Below, piece after piece: positions 61,260 to 64,000 of a stretch of DNA of 64,000 nt (positions within the stretch are counted from its first letter, which is position 1; every line of letters begins with the position of its first letter). The stretch is from NCBI RefSeq assembly GCF_032062135.1, contig NC_092860.1:69163082-69227081 (forward strand), in the 5' to 3' direction. Source of the stretch: Pyxicephalus adspersus (lineage: Eukaryota; Chordata; Amphibia; Anura; Pyxicephalidae). Under the pieces are notes generated by a model. It had not been told where the DNA came from and ran no database searches. It saw nothing but the letters and a program-made list of their open reading frames with translations. The position numbers were made by a program, and so were the translations under genes.

Positions 61260-61608
61260 TTTCTTATTGCAAGGGCTTTCTACAGTATGGTCTATAAAAA
61301 TGTGATAAAGACTGTCCTATGAAGTAGTACTGACCAGCTCACTTGAATAATTGAAAAAAAAAATAAAAAAGCTGGGTTATTGATTTAGAATAGGTTGATC
61401 CAGAGCATATCCCTTTGCGTCAATGCTTACCTAAACTGAGAAAACAAAAAAACACCAAGAGGTAGTACTATTAGACAAAAGAGACATGCAATGTAAATTA
61501 ACATTGGGTTACATTGCTTCATTAAGTTTAAGGTCTATAAATGCAGGTTTTCATTGGCTTTATTTATCATTTGAACTCTATGGACTTTTTTCACCCTAAC
61601 TATGTAAC
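61260..61608 (+). mobile_element. CR1/L2-type LINE 3' tail
   Basis: GTCTATAAAAATGTGATAAA followed by CTATGAAGTAGTACTGACC and ...AAAAAGCTGGGTTATTGATT resembles the last coding stretch of CR1/L2-type ORF2 (MWNxLPxEVVxTS...FKKxLxSW). The end, TATTTATCATTTGAACTCTA then TGGACTTTTTTCACCCTAAC and TATGTAAC, is a typical LINE 3' end in frogs. A different subfamily from the other CR1 copies here. Confidence 0.6.
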
Positions 61609-61788
61609 ATTGGTACACTCTAAAAGACAGAACTGTGGTTTAAAAAGCTAATTTTGTACAACATTAAGAAGTAAACACTAAATGAAAAAAGCCACCATTT
61701 TGTATATTCATGATTATATTATGTCTTTTTGCAATTTAGAGATTCATATTTTACTTTTGATGCAGGTATTAGGAACAAAAAAACTTAC

Positions 61789-62628
61789 CAATAAAGGAAG
61801 CCAACACAGGCTAGCAATTATCATGATCCCGACAAGCTGAACCATCATTTCTACTTCACTGTCTCTTCTTCTCTGAACAGTCTCACGGTCATGATAAACT
61901 CTGCAGAGAGTCACTACACTGATAGTGTTGAGGATAAAAGAGAGACATACTGCAAATATGCCCGTCAGGGAGAAGATTAATCCAAATGCTTTACTCTTTG
62001 AATCTTGCAGCAGAGTTAGAAAACACCAGGATTTTGGAAATTGTAAGGTGTATTTTCCAATTCCCATAACAGGCAATAAAGCCAACAAGAAAGCGAAACT
62101 CCAAACCATGACAACAATTCCCCAAGCTCTTTTTTTGGAAACATTGGCAGAATGTGAAAAAGGTCTGTTTATACCAAAGAAGCGTTCAACAGCCATAGAG
62201 GCACCAAGAAGAAGAGGACATAGTCCATAAAAGACCATTGAAAGTCCAAAAAAATTGCAAAGATGACAGTTTTCATCAAACACCTGCCAATCAAAATGTG
62301 TAATATGGTAAGATACCACTATAATACCAGTTACCAATAGTCCCATGAAATCGGTTACCACCAATCCAAGAAGAAATATTAGGAAAGAGGACCGCGAGCG
62401 ACTCTGAGTTTTTTTTGATGCACTAACTAACACACAAAAAGCAAATAGATTGGAGCCAAGGCCAATGATAGAAAAAATAGTTGGGAACCACAAAGAGGTA
62501 ATTGGTTTTTGGCCTGCCATTGGAGTTGTCATATTAATATATCGAAAGCAGGATCCTACAGATAAAGATATATTAGCTTTTTCCTTGTCAAGGCATGGAT
62601 TATCTTCAGTCCCGTTTACAAGACACAT
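61789..62628 (-). CDS. TBXA2R: TBXA2R (thromboxane A2 receptor), first coding exon: N-terminus to TM6
   Basis: TBXA2R is a Gq/G12-coupled prostanoid receptor of the plasma membrane that triggers platelet or thrombocyte activation and vessel constriction. The exon encodes residues 1-280. N-linked sites are NGT5, NIS19 and NMT32. TM1 is about 46-69, TM2 80-105. Cys124 at the start of TM3 and Cys202 in ECL2 can form the conserved disulfide. 'GKYTLQFPKSWCFL' is the prostanoid ECL2 signature. ERF (148-150) stands for the E/DRY motif (ERY in human). 'RRRDSEVEMMVQLVGIM' leads into TM6 and 'CWLPLL', where GTAAGT marks the donor. The N-terminus is about 18 residues longer than human. This ATG is the only one before the first glycosylation site. 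A possible 5' acceptor (TTTCTAAAAG) lies about 34 bases upstream. Confidence 0.97.
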
Positions 62629-62828
62629 ACTTGAATCCTTTGACAGAATTTTTAACTTTTAGAAATAAATAGATATGCAGCAGAATCTAGGGTCTCATTA
62701 TCTTTTGTTGAAGTTTTGAGAGGCTTGACATTTTGTTCTTCAAAAATGTTCATGCATTTTTCAGAAACTGAAAAAAAGAAAATGTACAAAAATATTTTAG
62801 TTTCTAAAAGCTAATACAATCTAAAAAG

Positions 62829-62885
<57 letters not shown>

Positions 62886-63941
62886 TAAATCAATACCTTA
62901 GCAGTAATTTAAAAAAATGTACAATATGAATAGTAATAACTTTTATAAAATATTTACAGTAAAGGTAAAATGAGAAAAGAGCATTGGCAGTACACATTTT
63001 GATGGGTTTGTAGATATACAAATACCTAGACAGAGTAAAAATTTTGAAAGTTTTGCAGTTTTATTATAGTTGGGAATAACAGCTGAATACTTTAGAAATA
63101 CTGTAGCTGTCTAAAAAAAAAACTTTGTGTTTATTTAAAGGGAAGATAAAAAATTTATAGATTTGCCCCTGTGTGTTTTGGAATATACCAAAACTACCAT
63201 GACAGTGGTAGCCCCAGAACTGCAGGAATTAAATTCTCATTTTCTTCTCAGTGTACTGATACAAATCACTTTTTTTCTCGGGTTTGTTTGCAAGCCTTTG
63301 TTGTCTTTTCAAAGCAGGACTGCTGGCCAGCTTTGTATGCAATGATACGATAGTGTCCGCGATCATTGGAGTGTGGAAGAAAGGCATCTTTAGGGGCCTG
63401 GTTGCGTTAGGAGAAAACCAGCGAGAACAGAGGATAAGATAAGTAAAATGCTTTTTATATATACCCTGGAAAAAATATTTTCACCTAGTAGTATAGGGTG
63501 AAGCACACTACACATACAGTTTTAACATATTTGCAAAATTCAACTCTCATTTGAGCTTGAAAAACCATGTTTTAAGAAGGACATAGTTCAAATGTCCCCA
63601 GCTCATTTACCAAAAAGAATGGGGGAGGTTAAGAAAAATGGGTTTGTTCAGACACCTTTAGGCCTTGTTCACACAGAGTTTATCTTAAACAGCAGTATGT
63701 AAAGCAAACTTTTGTAAAACTTTTGACAGACATAAAGCTGTTTTGTTGCAGTCTTTTGTAAAAACTTTAGTTCTAGTATGGAATTGCACAACATAAACCT
63801 AAAAGTGCCAACTCACTTTAAACAAGGCACTTAAAGGGTTCACTAAGCTTGTAAGTAGTGGGTAAGCCTGCTATCAATGTATCGAAAATAACAGTCAACC
63901 TCATAATACACTTAACTTATCTGTTATCAGACAAATGACCT
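62629..63941. other. Upstream of TBXA2R coding sequence, no exon recognised
   Basis: Should contain the 5' UTR exons or the promoter of TBXA2R, but nothing specific is legible. It holds the (TA)n run at 62829-62882 and some frames over 63163-63353 without a known domain. Confidence 0.4.
62829..62882. repeat. (TA)27 microsatellite
   Basis: Uninterrupted TA dinucleotides about 200 bp upstream of the TBXA2R start codon. Likely length-variable. Confidence 0.98.
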
Positions 63942-64000
63942 CTGACACCAAGCCCCTGATTCATCAAGCAGAATCGGATGATCGCTCGCGCATTCGTATT
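63942..64000. mobile_element. Repeat family B, copy 2, cut by window end
   Basis: CTGACACCAAGCCCCTGATT then CATCAAGCAGAATC and GCTCGCGCATTCGTATT; matches 53961-54020. It continues beyond the window. Confidence 0.6.

Noticed and set aside
61744..61788. Extension of the TBXA2R first exon to the stop at 61744
   Set aside because: CWLPLL is followed by a GTAAGT donor, and the exon at 40478 continues the protein in phase with TM6/TM7 sequence. The 14 extra codons have no receptor similarity.

Overview
The window looks like vertebrate nuclear DNA, almost certainly from a frog and probably a neobatrachian. The evidence is two spliced vertebrate genes in a known neighbour arrangement, AT-rich and CpG-poor background, and a dense load of CR1, L1/Tx1, Penelope, Tc1, hAT, LTR and MITE sequence of the kind seen in frogs. 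There is no bacterial-style operon, CRISPR array or phage. Two assembly gaps (46748-47743 and 54571-54715) sit in repetitive DNA.

Two host genes can be supported. The 3' end of GIPC3 lies on the + strand in three exons (1095-1207, 10842-10923, 16190-16332) that join in frame to give the last ~111 residues with the GH2 domain; the 5' part and the PDZ domain are left of the window. TBXA2R, the thromboxane A2 receptor, lies on the - strand with its whole coding sequence in two exons (61789-62628 and 40209-40478). These join in phase 0 across a 21.3-kb intron to give a 369-residue seven-helix receptor. The genes are tail to tail, as GIPC3 and TBXA2R are in human, with about 24 kb of mostly transposon-derived DNA between their stop codons.

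Region by region: 1-450 is a Ty3/Gypsy-type integrase remnant. 2.0-5.4 kb is an L1/Tx1 element split by a reversed CR1. 5.4-5.8 kb is a hAT-type MITE with target duplication. 5.9-9.0 kb is a decayed CR1 with esterase-type ORF1 and reverse transcriptase. 12.6 kb holds a palindromic MITE and 18.2-18.8 kb a Tc1 transposase fossil. 20.6-21.1 kb is a CpG-rich MITE. 21.5-26.4 kb is a broken L1 that contains a perilipin-like retrocopy joined to zinc-finger-like sequence and an LTR-like block. 27.3 kb is a pogo/Tigger-like MITE. 28.4-30.8 kb is a Tx1-like LINE. 32.8-36.7 kb is a nested CR1 stack with a multi-hairpin foldback insertion. 38.9-42.3 kb holds two MITEs, a Tc1 fossil, the last TBXA2R exon, an LTR end and an L1 3' end. 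42.4-43.1 kb is a solo LTR. 44.6-50 kb is a reversed L1 with a gap. 50-51 kb is a Penelope-like element, 51.6-52.1 kb a CR1 3' end, 52.9-53.3 kb a 39-bp minisatellite. 58-60.3 kb holds reversed L1 fragments and 61.3 kb a LINE 3' tail.

I found no convincing undescribed biological system. The most unusual items are the in-frame zinc-finger/perilipin chimera beside a purine tract and LTR, the four-hairpin foldback element, and the CpG-rich MITE. Element boundaries marked 'about' were judged by eye.
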